A DNA stretch of 64,000 nucleotides from Trichobilharzia regenti (Eukaryota; Platyhelminthes; Trematoda; Strigeidida; Schistosomatidae), in the NCBI GenBank assembly GCA_944472135.2, contig OX235265.1, positions 42,505,459 to 42,569,458 on the forward strand, in the 5' to 3' direction. Positions 42,700 through 55,115 of the stretch are shown here, piece by piece. The notes under the pieces were generated by a model. The model saw nothing but the letters and a program-made list of their open reading frames with translations, ran no database searches and was not told where the DNA came from. Positions within the stretch are counted from its first letter, which is position 1, and each line of letters begins with the position of its first letter. Made by a program: the position numbers and the translations under genes.

Positions 42700-44480
42700 G
42701 AGTAAGTAATTACACTAGGAAAAGATAGGTATATGAGTTAGTATGGTCTGATTATTAAGTTATTTCATTTGTACATATTTTAAACGTCCTCAGCTCAGAA
42801 GATGAAAGATATAAAAGAGGGAATTTCTGACAACGGGCGCATAGAGAAAATTACTTCTTTTACTACTTTATTTATCTAACATGATGATACTACTTATGAG
42901 TAGCTAAAATCTTAGCTCAAATATTTTACTTTTCTCCTCAAAGGAGTTGTCTTTCATGACGTCTCAAAGTGGTGAAGTATACGAAACTTGTTGGCGCGCA
43001 GCAAATTTTGTTTTGTTACCCTATTTCAGAGAAGTGGAAATCTTCAATGTCTAGAATTCAATAATAAATAGAAAAAACCAACACTTGTAAGAAAAATAAG
43101 CTCCAACTATAATGTTTTACACAACAAAATCATTGGAAGTAAAGAGAATTTCGATCTTCAACACTCAAGCTTCCGAGATTGATCAGGTGGTATGTATTCA
43201 TTCATGGATACAAAATTCAGCCTTGTACATTATAAAGGACAAAAACACAAATTACTGATTAATAAACTGTTAATGAGTTATGATTTGAAATACTCGATTT
43301 TATTCCCCTGATACTTGACCGGAATGGTGCACATACGCCACAAGGAGAAGTCTATTGACAGCAATCTCCTCTGGTGTTCTAGTGAAATCACTGTATTTGT
43401 ATGTCTTGTTTAGGTGAATGGGATATTACATTAGTGATACATATGTAAATAGCAATGTTACAACCAGGAATGGAGATATAATAATCATAATAACTTAAAC
43501 CTGTCTGTAGATTAAAATGTGTATTTTTTAAAATATTCCAGTATCAGTCTTGAAATATTAAACAGTGATTTTGCTGGATCATGACACTGTAGATTTTAGT
43601 CAATTTTCTACCTTCTGATTCTTTCATTCCTCTGTGCATATACATATTACTAAACGCACCGTTTCGACAACCGCCTTCACTCATCCACTTCCGCTGTTCA
43701 CGACATACACACACAGTACTGTGTTTATTATTTTGTAACACTAATGTGTCAGTTAACTAATTTTACCTAAATTTTACCTTTGTCTGTATTTAGCACTTTT
43801 CTAAATCCTATTTCGTAAACGTGACTCTAGTGGCAGTATACGAAATTGTTCATTGTCACAAAGTGCACTATCAGTAAAGTAGCAAAACAGTACAGACCAT
43901 TCAGTTGTCTAATTTCAGCTTTGTTTGCTTGTTTACTGTTGCAGTTTTCATGCAACTTAGGCAGTGTAACTACATCTCTGTTAATTCAGTTATTCCTTTT
44001 GATAAACGTGAATAAGGTGACCGATTCTCGACTATTATTAACTTCAACTATGTTGATGCATCCCTTCATTCTCTCTCTCATGTATGCTCAAAAAGAGACG
44101 CTTACCAACTTATTATTACTTTGGTAAGCACTGACTCATCGAAATCTTCTTCCTTTTCACTTTTTATGACGAAACTTAATATTTGCATTTATTGATTTTC
44201 GTGCTAATTTTATTAATTCATTCGTTACCTTTGTCCTCTTTGATTTTGTTTGATTAACTCCTCATGTAATTACGTAACCATCTCCAGACATGTCTGAGAT
44301 TACCTTAAATTTCCAAACATATTTCTCTTTACAGCACATAAAGTTTCCATTTGGATTATACCTGATTATTTTGATTTCCTGAACAATCTGTAACTCGCCT
44401 TTATTTCTAGCATTTTATTTTAATATTATGATATAAACTGATTACTTACTCAAGATATGTTAAAATTATGTTGCATTTTT
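42700..44480. other. Long stretch without a recognised feature
   Basis: Two frames (43544-43741 minus, 43846-44127 plus) are open by chance as far as I can see: no splice signals and no family resemblance. Confidence 0.35.
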
Positions 44481-44484
44481 TTTA

Positions 44485-44665
44485 TTACAGCTTGATTTCA
44501 AACCCTATTTTTGGTACAGGTATGGAATTTTCAGCATGTGATATCGGTAGCCAAAATTTTGCAGGCCAACCATAGATATTAGGTGTGGGTCGGCAGAGGT
44601 TCGAACCTCGGACCATGTGCATGGTCGGCGAGGGTCCTAAACGCTGTGCCACCGACGCACTAATC
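44485..44665 (-). mobile_element. SINE-1 copy
   Basis: Minus strand: GGTGGCACAGCGTTTAGGAC, GAGGTTCGAACCTC (B box), TAATATCTATGGTTGGCC and TTTGAAATCAAGCTGTAATA. The 123-codon frame at 44585-44956 starts in it and is not a gene. Confidence 0.85.
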
Positions 44666-44859
44666 TATGCATTTCATCATGTATGTTTTGTGTGTGCCAA
44701 CGACGGAATCCACAGGGAACAAAATAAATTCGTGTTATCCTGTAAAAGCTGTTCATATTGTCCTAAATGTTTATTCTTCTGTAACTTTTACGTATTGAAT
44801 ATAAACCCTTATTATCTCTTTGGTGATATGACGCTTTACGAGCTTTATGTTCTGTTGGT

Positions 44860-44885
44860 GACACACACACATACACACATACACT
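44860..44885. repeat. CA-rich microsatellite
   Basis: ACACACACACATACACACAT on the plus strand. Confidence 0.85.
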
Positions 44886-45534
44886 ACGATATTATACACA
44901 TATTTGTTCTGAAAAACTATACCACAGTGATATATATAGAGATATTGGTTAAATAATTACTGAATAAGGAATCTCAATTGTCATTTGATTTTAATGTATT
45001 TTCTTGTCTATGCAACATTCTCACAATTAGTCTTTAGTGTACATCAATTCTTATGATAATTAATGGAAATTTATGACTCTATAAAAGTGAGTGGGAAGTT
45101 GTCATGGTGAATACTCTACCTTCACAGGCTGTTTCATCAGTTTGTGATGGATATATATTCATATGTATTCCCGCGTATTCATTATGTTTTATTCCTATTT
45201 ATTTTTATGGGAAAACAGACTAAAAGTTAGTTTGTGTGACACAGTTTATTAAGTAAATTTTCACACAGTAGAAATACTTCACATAGTTATATTTATCTAC
45301 TGAGTTGACATTTTAGTAATAACCTCTACTAATTGAACTGCTTTATGATGTGCTGATATTAAATGTGACTCAAACTACTTATGGTATTAGTGGTATAATG
45401 TTATATTTTAAACATTAATTAAATTGCTACTTACTGATGAGCGAGCCATTTCAGGGAATAGACAGACTAGATTCTAAACATAACCATAAATTTCCAAGAG
45501 TTTATTTGTAAGGATTTTGATTTGTTTTTTCGAG

Positions 45535-45890
45535 TTAGACCGTGGATTCATATCAGTTAGAGAACCGTTGAAAAACAGTAGGGAGTAGTGGACATCTGTT
45601 TCACGCTAGTTTAGGATTCATCGGCAGTCGGAAGTGAAGATGGAGTTTCTGCCGATGGTGGGAGCACCAAAAATCACGAATCGGTAGAACTTAGAACTCA
45701 TGAGCTGGTTACTGAGTGAGGTCCTACTGGCTGAATGGGAGCTCATCTTGTAACCGGAAGGTATTGGGTTGGGAACTTGGTAGGTGCGTACTGCAGATGA
45801 GTCATAGGCTAGGCTGACGAAACAACTGTCCAGTACTCCCTGATAGTTCTCAATGTCTCTCTAGCTGATATCAATCCGTGGTCAGACTCA
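45535..45890. mobile_element. SINE-3 inverted pair; right copy has near-canonical hammerhead
   Basis: The ends (GACCGTGGATTCATATCAG at left; CTGATATCAATCCGTGGTC at right) are reverse complements. The right part (about 45640-45890, plus) contains GTACTG / CAGATGA / GTCA...TGAC / GAAA / CAACTG / TC / CAGTAC at 45788-45836: perfect stem I and II with one core change (A for U in the first box). The left arm (45540-45640, minus) has a CCGATGA-type box. Confidence 0.82.
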
Positions 45891-47295
45891 AAAAACAAAT
45901 CAACTCTTGGAAATAATCATGTTTTCATTAGGAACTATTTTTGTTATTTAGATGTATACTACTACTTTGATATGGTAGTTGGGTAGCACTAAATTCAAGT
46001 AGTAGTGATTGCTAGATAGATTGAAGTAATCTAAACACGGAATGGCCGTTACGTATATTTCAAGCTGAAGTCATCAGAGATGTAACCGTTATGATTCAGC
46101 TCAAAACGGCTGATCGAACTAAACTACACGAATTCTTGATAGCTATTTCGCTGAAATGGGAATATGTTAAATGTAATTCATAATTTGTAAAGAAGACAGT
46201 CTTCAGTTTTAGAATAATTTTAAATATTTGTCTGCATATATAAACATTAATTGATGGGCGTAAACTTTTCTGTAAAGTCATCCAATGACTTCTATGCCTG
46301 AATCACTTGTATGTGAATTTTAATTTTGGGTTTTTCATAGAGTCCTGGAAACACGTAGGTGCTTATCGACTTGTCTACACAGTATACTTGTCTTTCTTCG
46401 AAATGCCACTACAGCTTACTTTATAACAGTCCTGGTTTTACTAACCTGTATTCATTGATGAAGGGGAAATAAAATACTGGGAAATACAAACACTGGGACA
46501 GTCGAATACTTTTAAGACTCCTGGAGCTTTTTAGGTTTATTTAGACAAAGAACATTGGCTAGAATAAATTGGGTTAATGACATTAATCTACAAGTTTAAA
46601 TGCAAGGTGACTCTAAGTAAAGGGAAAGTGGAAAAACTGACCATTAAGGCGGCAGATAACTTTCCCATGCTTAGTCGAATATCTCTAGTTGCTAAACCCA
46701 TGTGAAAGGATATTTTCCCAGTAGAAACTAACCTCATAACTGTAGCATGATACCAATTATCTCATTTAAAGTGAGCAAATCAACCAGGGTGTAGTGAAGC
46801 ATGGTAATTTGAACTTCATCTATGAAGACTGATTTAGTAAACACTGCAGTTTAAACAATCATACCCTGTGCTACAACTATTCCTCAACATGTTTTTTTTG
46901 ATAATGATAATCGCTTTATTCCAAAACAGTACTTGCGATACAGAATGGAATTCTCAGCATTTTACTACAGTATTGCATCCAGTTAGTAAATTAATAATAA
47001 ATAAAATTCTACACAGATTAAGGGTAATCTCAGTTAGTTTTGATAACAACATATTAGCATGTTGGTAGCAAAGCCAAAATTAAACAGAGTGTTTGAAAGT
47101 GCTAGAAAAGTAGGTTCTAGTATATTTACTGGCGTAAGCAGAAGAAAGAAACAAAGCTACACATAACAGAAAAAAGGGAGAGAAATGGAAAAGAAAGAAA
47201 GAAAAACGTTGTACCTATAAACGATATGAGCTGGAAAGACGATATCCATTTGTTCTATTGACTGTTTAATAAGTTAAAGGTTTCACGCCTAATGC
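45891..47295. other. No recognisable feature
   Basis: AT-rich intronic sequence. No frame with credible splice sites was found. Confidence 0.4.
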
Positions 47296-47299
47296 TTTC

Positions 47300-48265
47300 T
47301 TTATCGCAAAGAACACGAGCTAATTAGGGTATGGTTGAGTTTTTGTATTTACTAGTGCGAGCATATAGTTTTCTATATAGGCTTCTGGTCCTGCCTGAAG
47401 AGATACATAGGGAGAGTTGTGAATGAAGAGGGTGTTGTGAGTTAGATAAAATGGATTTCGCCCATTTTTCATATGAGTCCATGTGGCTGTCACCAGAATA
47501 TTAACAAGCTGGCTAAGTGGCACACTGCTTACCCTGCTGACAACCTTTAACATCCTGCGTAATAAGATATAGTCCTTCTTCAGTAGCCCTGGAAAAACCA
47601 AGGGGGAACATTAGAGAATAACAGGCAGAATGCGAGAGTTAACGAATTGTAGGAGTAAGGGTTGGGTTATACCAGAATATCTTAACTTCTTGATGTAGGA
47701 GGTAAGACGGAATATTTTCTTAGAAATCGTCAAGATATGAAACGACCAGGAAAGATCAGCAGGTAGAATGACGCCTAGGTATTTAATTTCCGACTTGGTT
47801 TCTATTTCAGTGCCATCTACATTGCACACCTCGTGAGTGCTAACCAGTTTGTTTAGGTCAGATTTGTGCCTAAAGGTGAAATTAACTGTTTGGCATTTGG
47901 AGGGGTTTAAGGTGAGACCGTTTTTCTTGGACCATTGGTTGACTTCTGATAAAAAGCCGTTTAGTTTAGTGCAGTCACTTTGACATTTGACAGGCAAAGA
48001 AACAGTTAGATCATCAGTATATTTGACAAAATTAATGTCATTTGAAGATAGTAGGTCATATAGAAAGAAAAAAAAGAGAATTGGGGAAAGTACAGCACCT
48101 TGGGAGGACACCAGCTTCAGTGAGCACAGCAGAGGAGGATTTGCCTTTGTATACGGTATACTGCATTCTTTTTGAAAAGTAGGAATGCAACCAGTTAGTG
48201 ATCCAGGACTCAGTTTGTGTCATGGAGAGCTTATTCAAATGTATATACCAGTTAACACTCAATGT
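47300..48265 (-). pseudogene. Non-LTR retrotransposon, RT C-terminal half (Jockey/CR1-like)
   Basis: Three successive minus-strand frames. 48262-48056 has TESWITNWLHSYFSKRMQYT. 48111-47611 has QGAVLSPILFFFFLYDLL, the catalytic box FVKYTDDLTVSLP, NQWSKKNGLTLNPSKCQTVN and SEIKYLGVIL. 47601-47320 holds the tail RRMLKVVSRVSSVPLSQL. Y-T-D-D replaces the usual Y/F-A-D-D. Frameshifts at about 48090 and 47605 break it. It is a different clade from the RTE copies, and I cannot separate Jockey from CR1 without a tree. Confidence 0.85.
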
Positions 48266-48269
48266 TCAA

Positions 48270-49835
48270 TACTAATACACTGTGATTACTAAATTTGTTT
48301 TCTTTATGCAGTCAAAACTATATAACTATACGAATGAGTGAAATTATCTTTTTCAAAGCTTAACTGTTTCAATTTTCAACTGTTGTTTTCGTTTACTTAA
48401 GTATTCTTTTGCAGTTTCGTTAAAAGTCCTTTAACTGCACGTGAATAATAAATATTCTAGTAGAGATACATGCAAACATCTTGAAAGTTGTAAACATTTC
48501 GTTTAGGCTAGAAAGAAGAGTCAATTCACTTTTTTTTAAAACAATATTTAATGCATGAATAACTTACAAGTCACCACAATAAAAATTCATTTGTTAGAAA
48601 TACCATAGAAGATGAAGGATTGCCTAGAGAAGAAATACATCTAACTGAAGCCTTTTTACGAGTTAACAAAGTTAAACCAATTAAACTAAAGTCACTGTCT
48701 AATACAACTTAATGTCATTTTTCGTAGTTGTCCTAAAATCACACCAAAACTAACTTAGTCGGCAATAATAAGGTGTTTGACAACTAACTATACGAAATAA
48801 AATGGCACATTAACAGTCATTCAAGTAGTCTGGGATGAGGCAAGACTTCAAATTTATTCCTTTCGGTTTATTACATGGCTTAAATTAAATTTTGCCGGCT
48901 AATGAAAATCCTGAAAACAGTATTGGATGTCATAATGAATAGAAAGCCTCTGCAACGAAAAGCTGTCTTTAACAAATCGCCTTTCGAGAATGATCACAGA
49001 ATGATGCAAGTAAGAGCTTACAGGCTTCAGCCAGCTATCTAGCGCGCAGTCTGAGTCACATCCTTCTTCGTAGCCTCAATAATATATTCCCTTTCTGAGG
49101 TAACCACTACACGACGAAACTGTATCTGCCAATTAACTTGCAATCATTGGGACAGATATGCAGATAGAACCAATAGACTGTTCCATTGTAGTCAGGATGA
49201 ACATGTCGGTGAGGGGTCATTGGGTGCCGTGAAAAATCGAGATGCAATTAACCTGAGTAGAAGTTTGACATCACCTATTACTATCTGATAACAAGTTAAT
49301 ACTAGCAACCGTTTCTCAATCATTTCTCATAACTTCTATTCAGATTTGTTTAATGTGACCGGAGTATTTAGAATTAATCACACGTATTCAAAATTATTTA
49401 CGCGGAAAATGATGGATTTCAAGTCCTTTCTAGCCGAGATTGCTTGACTTTTTTAAAATACAACTTGTTATTGACGTGTCCTTTTATTATATAATTAATT
49501 AGTTACCAAACATTTTTAATTATTTTCAACCATGCATGACTGTTGGGAACCACGAAGTGATCCATTCCCAAATATTTGTCTCCTGAATACCCCATTTGAT
49601 AATATTTTAAAAAATTGCTTATGTCTTTGAGTCATGAGAATGGCTCTAGGAAATCTCTTACTAAGTAAACAGGTCACAGAATCCGTAACATTTTTGTAAT
49701 ATTGCGTGTTATCTACTAGTCTAGATTAGTTACCACCGGCAAAATATTTATGTCTGAAAATGTATACAAGGAAACAAACCTAATATAAAATATTTTTCAA
49801 ATGTTGGCTTGCAGAGTTTGATTGATAACGAAGTG
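48270..49835. other. No recognisable feature
   Basis: No gene or repeat family identified on either strand. Confidence 0.4.
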
Positions 49836-49839
49836 ACCT

Positions 49840-50010
49840 CATTTAGAAAATTACTGAAAACCAGGGATTACTACTTAGCTGTTTCATGTCCAAAAGTAAT
49901 CACCCATTACCACACTAGGGATTGAACCTAGGACAACCAGATTACAAGACGAGCTCGCAAATCATCCAGCCATTTGGGACGAATTCCATCGGGTTATGAA
50001 TTCACACCTC
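49840..50010 (-). mobile_element. SINE-3 fragment, hammerhead eroded
   Basis: Minus strand: CCAAATGGCTGGATGATT, CTTGTAATCTGGTTGTCC, GGTTCAATCCC (B box) and CAGCTAAGTAGTAATCCC. The ribozyme core is largely gone. Confidence 0.65.
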
Positions 50011-50014
50011 GCCT

Positions 50015-51125
50015 AGATTACTGGCTTGCTAGTTTTCTAGCCGGTCCCAAGCTCGGATAAAGTGGAAGGTTTGGGGCGTGGTGCTGGCAACACCACCCCT
50101 AAAACTTAATCAAATTTTTACAGAAACTTCAACGCATAAACATATTAAAAATACTAAAAATATAAACAATAACCGTATTTTTCGCTGGAATCGGGAAGTG
50201 AAATGATGCAGGCTGGTAAAAGCCTTCGGGAAGCCAGTCAGCCGATGTGCCTTCTTTCGATGAAAGCAAAAATAAGGATGGGGATGTGGAATGTTCGTAC
50301 AATGTACGTCGAAGGAGCAGCAAAGACAGGACTCCAGGTGAACATTGACAAGACGGAGGTTATGAAAATAACCAACCAACAACAACAACAACAACAGCAG
50401 CAACATCCAGCGCCAATCACCATCAACGGGAGGGATTTGAAAGAGGTTACTTCATTCACTTACTTATCTAGGCAGCATTGTCTCAACTACAGGAAGTCGG
50501 GATGGACGAGGATGTCAAATCGAGCGAGAAACACATTCATCAACCTGAAACAACCAATCTGGAAATGTTCGTCACCCAACCAGCATCAACAACAAAATTC
50601 GGTTGGATTTTCAATACAAACAACGTCAAGTCAGTCAGTTATTCTATACGGATCAGAAACTTGGTGGGCGGGTCACAAAGAATATTTCCAACAGCCTGTT
50701 GCAACCTTTATCAACCAACAATTGTCTTCGCTGGCTCTATACTGAAGATCAGATGGGCGGGCCAGAAAGAATCACCAACAAGAACTATGGCTGGAAACAA
50801 ACAAAGCAAGAAGCAATCGCCAACCAACAAATATGCAGGAGAAAGTGGAGATGAATTGGAAACTCGCTGAGGAGGTCGCTGGGTGACATCGCGCGCGCAT
50901 CAGGCCATTGCTCAAGTGGAACTAGGTCGAAAGGGAAGCGGCGAGTGGGACGTCATTGCAAGGGGGATATGGAGGAGATCGTGTGAAGAGGAGTTGAAAC
51001 AGTATGGACTAACATGGATGGATGCAGGTGAAAAGTACAGGAGAAGACAGAAGCAAGTGGAGACGTGCAGTTGAAGCCCTATGTTCCACTAGTAACCCAA
51101 GGGAACAATAATAAAATAATAATAA
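50015..51125 (+). mobile_element. RTE copy with both ends but internal deletion
   Basis: Starts with the leader shared with 9480-9340, then a start of the endonuclease (MGMWNVRTMYVEGAAKTG, near 50278-50330). It jumps directly to the RT C-terminal block LQVNIDKTEVMKITNQ and a poly-Gln stretch encoded by (CAA)n at 50378-50403. It continues with RDLKEVTSFTYLSRQ, SVILYGSETWWAGHKEYFQ and the C-terminal tail, ending in AATAATAAAATAATAAT. The RT palm is missing. The junction keeps one 180-codon frame open (50203-50745). Confidence 0.82.
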
Positions 51126-53329
51126 TATGAATTCATACTTCTGCTAATTTGCAATCTATAGCGCAATCACCAGCCTTATTGACCACAGCTTCTCATCAGA
51201 ACTTCATACAACTTCATCACACGGTTAGTCATTAATATATGCATTAGATTAATCCTCAATTTACTGGTTTGCAGGAATCTGACTGATCTCAAGACTGATA
51301 TCTTCATTCATAAGAATCGGTCATCTAAGATAATTGGTTGTTAACATCTTCAAGTCAAACGTATTTATAAGGTAACCTCAGTGTTTCCCACTCTTAGTTC
51401 TTTTTTTTTAACTGATGAACTAATAATAAATATTTTAAAAAAAGGCCTAATTGATAATTATCCTTCTTTCCAGTTGTATTGTTGACAAAATTGTTTATTT
51501 AAGCATGACAAGGTAAAGAATTACAATGGTAACAGGGAATACAGCTCAGGTAAGAGTAATAATCTAAACTAATCTCACTTCTGCTTATCTCAGTTCACAT
51601 AATCATTAGTGTGGATGGAAGGCACAGATTTTTAATTTATGATTTTTGTATTTTCACTACTCCTACTACTACTAATACTAATACTATTACTAATAATTAA
51701 TGTTAGTAATACTAAATAAATTATATGAAGCATTATGAAGCTATGCTTACATCACTCAATCAACCATTGTGGATATCACATTATTCTAGACTTTTGTGTG
51801 TGTGTGGGGGTTTTTATCTTTTTGTGTGCAATAAAATAATTATTTCCCACCATAGATTATAAAAATCCTCTCTCTCATCACGGTATCTCCAAGGCAATAA
51901 AAGGTAGAATTAAATTTAGAACAGTCACTATTTATCATCACAGGGAGTAATAATAATAATAGTTTTCTTTTTTATTTATTTATTTTTTTGTAATCAGGTA
52001 TAACAGATGTATAATTGAATTACGTACGGTAAGATTATCATCTCTGTATATATATATAAATATCTCCCCCTCCTTTTACGTAAACATTTCAGTAATTAAA
52101 TTACTTTCTATGGTAAGATGTGAAGTATACGTTGGGAGATGAAAAAAACTAATTGACTTCACTTTGATTTATGACATAGTTGGAAAATTCTACAATCATA
52201 ATAATTAATTCAATTAGAAGTTGAAGAGTTGAGAGTATTTTAATGGATAGTATTATCAGATTTCAATGCATAGTGAAATACTACTTATAATACTAAAGAT
52301 TTATAAAGCAATGGTTAGTTCAAATTGAACTTATACTTTTGTTTTATGAAGCAGATTTTAAGATCGAATTTAACGTTTTGTACATAACATCATAAACTTG
52401 TCATAACTAAGTCATGGGCGCCATTTTTTCTAAACTGTATCTTTATTATTTTGGGATTAAAAGCTATTCACTAAATCTGAAAACAAACATGGCTCTGATC
52501 GATTAGAAAAATGTCTAACCATGAAACGTATATAAAACATTAAAACAATTTTTGGTTGATTATAATGATGATTAGCAGTTGCTTCCAGGACACGAATTCC
52601 ATCCTTCTTCACCCTTAATGGACTGACTGCTAGCAAAATCCCAGCATGGATGTAAAAGGCCTGTTTTGCATTTGTCAACCTCCATCATATTTGGCATGGA
52701 CGTAATATCCGGTTATCCATCAAGAAATGTGTGTACTGTACAGAAAAAGTTCACTCTATCCTCCTAGGGATTGTAAGTAATGGCCATTGAAAATGGAAGA
52801 TATGAAAAGGCTGTTGTCTGTGACCACAGATGAATGAGTTCTGTCTCCCTTATTACGTGGTGGGCAATACTGAGGTTAAACAAGACGTTAGGCAAACAGG
52901 AAAAGTCACTCGATTAGATTGTGATGGTGCATAAATTGAGATGTCTAGGATAAGCTTTGTGAATGCCGAACTACCGCTTTCTTCTGCGAAAAATATTAGC
53001 TGACTTAGGATTAGTCAGAAAAAGAGTTAGAGGTGGTTAAACTAAAATCTGACATCAGTCTATTAAGTCTTTGATAGTTGGTTTGAGCTATGTAGGGAGG
53101 TATATACTGCCTTAGGATGCTAAGAATCAGTGGCTACATACTGTTGGTGATATGGGTCAAAACCGTTATCAATGACACACACACACACATCCAATCTTCA
53201 TGAAACCTCATATGCATTAAATATCCATGTGTTTTTATGTTACCCTTCCTTCTCCCAAATATTTCTACTCGTTTTAGTTGTTTTGAATCTCTATTTGCCT
53301 TAACTTTGTGTGGTACATTTTTTCCCATT
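51126..53329. other. AT-rich stretch without a supported gene
   Basis: Mostly simple AT-rich DNA. A 73-codon minus-strand frame (52457-52678) reads NAKQAFYIHAGILLAVSPLR and may be an old repeat; I recognise no family and see no splice signals around it. Confidence 0.35.
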
Positions 53330-53550
53330 CCTTTACGTTCCTAGTGGAATATAGGGCTTTAAGATAGAGGCTTGAAGTTTCGGCAGCAGTGGTGTTTATT
53401 TTTATGGGATGGGGTTGCTAGCCTAATGCCTAACCTTCTGTCTTTACCAGTCTTATTACTGGCTTAGCGAAGGAAAGGAGTAGGTCAGTCGGGAATCAAA
53501 CTCCGGACCACATGCATGGTTGGTGAGCATGCCATCGACACTGCATGTGT
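53330..53550 (-). mobile_element. SINE-2 copy
   Basis: Minus strand: the head is partly deleted (GATGGCATGCTCACC), then GGAGTTTGATTCCC (mutated B box), CCAGTAATAAGACTGG, GGCTAGCAACCCCATCC and CACTAGGAACGTAAAGGAAT. Confidence 0.82.
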
Positions 53551-53554
53551 GGAG

Positions 53555-53770
53555 CATGAGTGTGGTAAATTGAGACCCTACACTTCTGTGCAAAGTTCTC
53601 AGCTGAAACTCAGTCATTTAGTTTCATCCTTTCTGGGGCTCATGAGTTGGATGTATCTGTATGCCGAGTCAATGTAGTTCACAGAGACTTCAACCAAAAA
53701 TATGTCATTCCAAACTCCAAAACATCAAACACTAGGTCACTGGGTCATGGTAATCAATTTTTGTGCGACA
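53555..53770 (-). mobile_element. Sm-alpha-like SINE, decayed
   Basis: Minus strand has ACATCCAA / CTCATGA / GCCCC...GGAT / GAAA near 53605-53655, a hammerhead remnant. The tRNA-like upstream part is recognisable only by CCCAGTGACCTAGTG. Confidence 0.55.
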
Positions 53771-54353
53771 GGTATCAGTTGTTACTTGCTAATTTCCCAT
53801 TGAATGATTTTATGATATTTTAAATGCACCATATTTGTTTACATGTCTATCCCTTGCATGAAGGTTTCAACGATGCCATCCACCATGAACCAAATGATAT
53901 CCTGTCAGTTTAGAAGCATTGTCGAAGTGTTAACAGAAGGAGTGGGTGTGTCAACACTGTTTAAGCAGGATCAATAAAAAAAATTAGCTAGACTATAATG
54001 AAATGTGTTGTCTCGACACTTCTGAAAGGCAAGATGAAACACTTCATTACACTAGCCATAAACAAAACGAAAGACAAATATATAAATCGAAATGTGATCA
54101 TTCCCCAAGGTGTTTACAAGGAGGACTTAGCTGGTTGTTTTTGCCGAAATCATTTATGAGAGCCAAATCTTTTGACTATGAAAACTTAAGATGTTGACAC
54201 CTGTCATGCTTATTTACTTTTTATATATCATGTACTATATTACATTTACCGTATTCAGCATTCTTAAGAGAGTGTTGTGGCGTTATATTATTTAAATGTA
54301 TACACCGCATATAAGTAAAAGGTTAAAATTACAATAAACTACCATGTACTTAC

Positions 54354-54465
54354 TATCACTTTTAAAAAATGGATTACAATCGGACTGTGAAAATTTCAAT
54401 GTGATGCCTTCGCCAGATATGCATTCACTTTCCATAACTCCGTAAATTTCCGATTCACAAAGCAC
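54354..54465 (-). CDS. Internal exon of the large minus-strand gene
   Basis: A 112-nt exon with perfect donor GTAAGT and acceptor TTTATTTATGTATAAAG; it enters in phase 0 and leaves in phase 1. Only one frame is open: VLCESEIYGVMESECISGEG, then ITLKFSQSDCNPFFKSD. It has three Cys. S-E-C-x-x-G-E-G-x-x-x-x-F-x-x-x-x-C is the kind of spacing I recall for DUF7042-type modules; this is an impression, not a search result. It joins in phase to 41715-41815. The upstream neighbour must end in phase 0. Confidence 0.72.
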
Positions 54466-54569
54466 CTTTATACATAAATAAACACAAGAATAATAATGAC
54501 TAAGTAATCAAATTTCAACACCGTTCGTAATTAGCTAAATATGGAAACCTTTTAATTGTGTATTATTAT

Positions 54570-55115
54570 TAATGTTTCCTTCAGGCGCTAGAGGATTAAA
54601 AGCCTTCAGTCGCATGTCCCCATTGCGTTCCGTTCTCCACTAACGTTTCCACCTGGCTCCATGTTTGCTTACATGCTTTCATCTTCTCTTCACATCACCT
54701 ACTCTATGTCATCCTCGCACTGACGACCAACTCGCCACTTCCCATTCGGGTTCCACTCGAGCAATGGCTTAGTGTGTGATGTTTCTTGATGGTTTGTTTT
54801 CTCAGAGTATGGCCAGTCCACCTCCATTTCTTCCCACATTTTTGTTGCACAATTGGCTCACTGTCTGGTTCGCTCATTGCCAGAGATCCCTCCCTGTTGC
54901 TGATCTTTTCTGGCCATTCATCCGATCTTGAGTGGTATTGAGTGAAGACAGCTGTTGACGAAGGTCTGTAGTTTGTTCGAAGTGCTCTTCGTGACGCGGC
55001 AAGTCTCTGATCTATTATGTAGCTATGACTTCACATTGGAGTTGAGAATCCGGGTCTTATTTTTCATGCTGAGTGCTGTTGATCTCCATACAGACTTGAT
55101 TTCCCGATCTTCGCT
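54570..55115 (-). pseudogene. RTE 3' end fragment
   Basis: The minus strand carries the same tail as 15010-15500 (GGTAAGTCTGTATGG, CAGCACTCAGCATGAAAAAT, TCCAACTGAAGC). Several small indels mean no frame is long enough to read. It ends in AATAATAATA at the 3' side. Confidence 0.75.

Noticed and set aside
43544..44127. Two adjacent open frames on opposite strands
   Set aside because: No splice sites, motifs or repeat membership; composition looks like ordinary intron.
52457..52678. 73-codon minus-strand frame (YIHAGILLAVSPLRVKK)
   Set aside because: No splice borders, no family recognised, not needed by exon phases; could be an old repeat.
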